Assembly (NCBI GenBank): GCA_023425455.1
Contig: JAFACP010000147.1
Coordinates: forward strand, 1 to 7,130
DNA length: 7,130 bases
Direction of reading: 5' to 3'
Source of the DNA: Pseudomonadota bacterium
GTDB taxonomy: Bacteria > Pseudomonadota > Gammaproteobacteria > Enterobacterales > Enterobacteriaceae
In this document: positions 6,684 through 7,130 of the stretch, one piece after another
How positions within the stretch are numbered: position 1 is the first letter of the stretch
Layout: each line of letters starts with the position of its first letter
Notes under the pieces: generated by a model
What the model was told of the DNA's origin: nothing
Databases searched by the model: none
The model's input: the letters and a program-made list of their open reading frames with translations, nothing else
Made by a program: the position numbers and the translations under genes

Positions 6684-7130
6684 GTTTCAGAACCGTTTAA
6701 CAGGAACGATTGTGCTGGTGGCGCTGGGGGTGATTATTCTCCCGGGCCTGCTCGACGGGCAAAAAAAGCACTACCAGGATGAGTTTGCGGCCATTCCGCT
6801 GGTCCCTAAACCGGGCGATCGCGATGAGCCTGATATGCTGCCAGCGGCAACGCAGGCGCTACCGGCTCAGCCACCGGAAGGGGCGGCAGAAGAGGTGCGT
6901 GCGGGGGATGCGGCAGCGCCGTCGCTCGATCCGTCTCGCCTGGCGGCAACCAACAGCAACGATATCGACCCTGTACCGGCAGAGCAGCCTAAGCCGGTTG
7001 AAAAACCAAAACCGGCAGAGAAGCCGCAGCCGAAACCGCAGCGTGATAAAACCAGCGAGCAGCTTGCCGCAGCAACGCCTGCCGCGAAACAGGCGCAACA
7101 GGAGGCCGCACCGACCGGGAAAGCCTACGT
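6673..7130 (+). CDS. dedD: Septal-ring protein DedD, N-terminal 152 codons (partial)
   Basis: The frame starts at GTG 6673, inside the last codons of folC (11-base overlap), with GGGGAG five bases upstream. It reads MASKFQNRLTGTIVLVALGV onward and is open to the window end. DedD is a bitopic inner-membrane protein recruited to the division septum, where its C-terminal periplasmic SPOR domain binds denuded peptidoglycan glycans. Here there is a short basic cytoplasmic tip, one membrane helix at about 10-27, then KKHYQDEFAAIPLVPKPGDRD, matching E. coli DedD, and a long disordered periplasmic linker rich in Pro, Lys, Glu and Ala (about 84-145). The window stops at APTGKAY, where the SPOR domain should begin. 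The overlap with folC suggests translational coupling. In E. coli, cvpA and purF follow. Confidence 0.95.
   Translation, partial: MASKFQNRLTGTIVLVALGVIILPGLLDGQKKHYQDEFAAIPLVPKPGDRDEPDMLPAATQALPAQPPEGAAEEVRAGDAAAPSLDPSRLAATNSNDIDPVPAEQPKPVEKPKPAEKPQPKPQRDKTSEQLAAATPAAKQAQQEAAPTGKAY
6991..7041 (+). repeat. Degenerate Lys-Pro-rich repeat in the DedD linker
   Basis: Codons 107-123 of dedD encode alternating KP units, KPVEKPKP followed by AEKPQPKPQ, a degenerate eight-to-nine-residue tandem. Such KP/EP repeats commonly span the periplasm in SPOR, TonB and TolA-type proteins and vary in length between relatives. The repeat is visible in the translation, but the DNA copies are only partly alike. 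Confidence 0.5.

Overview
The window is ordinary chromosomal DNA from a member of the Enterobacteriaceae. Every protein is collinear and close to identical in length with the Escherichia coli K-12 flk / pdxB-usg-truA-dedA-accD-folC-dedD locus. The many sequence differences and GC-rich third codon positions fit an Enterobacter/Lelliottia-type relative better than E. coli itself. The genus is an inference from remembered family sequences, not from a search.

Layout. Bases 1-456 hold the 5' part of flk on the minus strand. A 113-bp divergent intergenic region (457-569) separates it from a run of plus-strand genes: pdxB (570-1706), a hairpin-plus-T-tract terminator (1721-1756), usg (1771-2784), truA (2784-3596, sharing one base with usg), dedA (3625-4284), a 154-bp gap carrying a probable accD promoter and a short leader ORF, accD (4439-5344), a terminator (5351-5389), folC (5415-6683) and the 5' part of dedD (from 6673, cut by the window end just where its SPOR domain should begin). 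All complete genes are intact, with no frameshift, mobile element, CRISPR array, tRNA or rRNA.

Function. The genes are mostly housekeeping but metabolically mixed: vitamin B6 synthesis (pdxB), an aspartate-semialdehyde-dehydrogenase-like protein that has lost active-site residues (usg), tRNA anticodon-arm pseudouridylation (truA), a DedA-family membrane protein probably involved in lipid-carrier recycling (dedA), the beta subunit of acetyl-CoA carboxylase carboxyltransferase (accD), folate synthesis and polyglutamylation (folC) and a septal-ring protein (dedD). The tight spacing suggests co-transcription in blocks, with the two terminators and the accD promoter adjusting relative output.

The most interesting unlabelled element is a 25-codon ORF at 4375-4452. 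It has a much stronger ribosome binding site (GGAGG) than most genes here, contains clustered rare codons, spans a possible hairpin, and overlaps the accD start by 14 bases. It may be a translationally coupled leader controlling accD. I found no sign of a wholly new multi-gene system.
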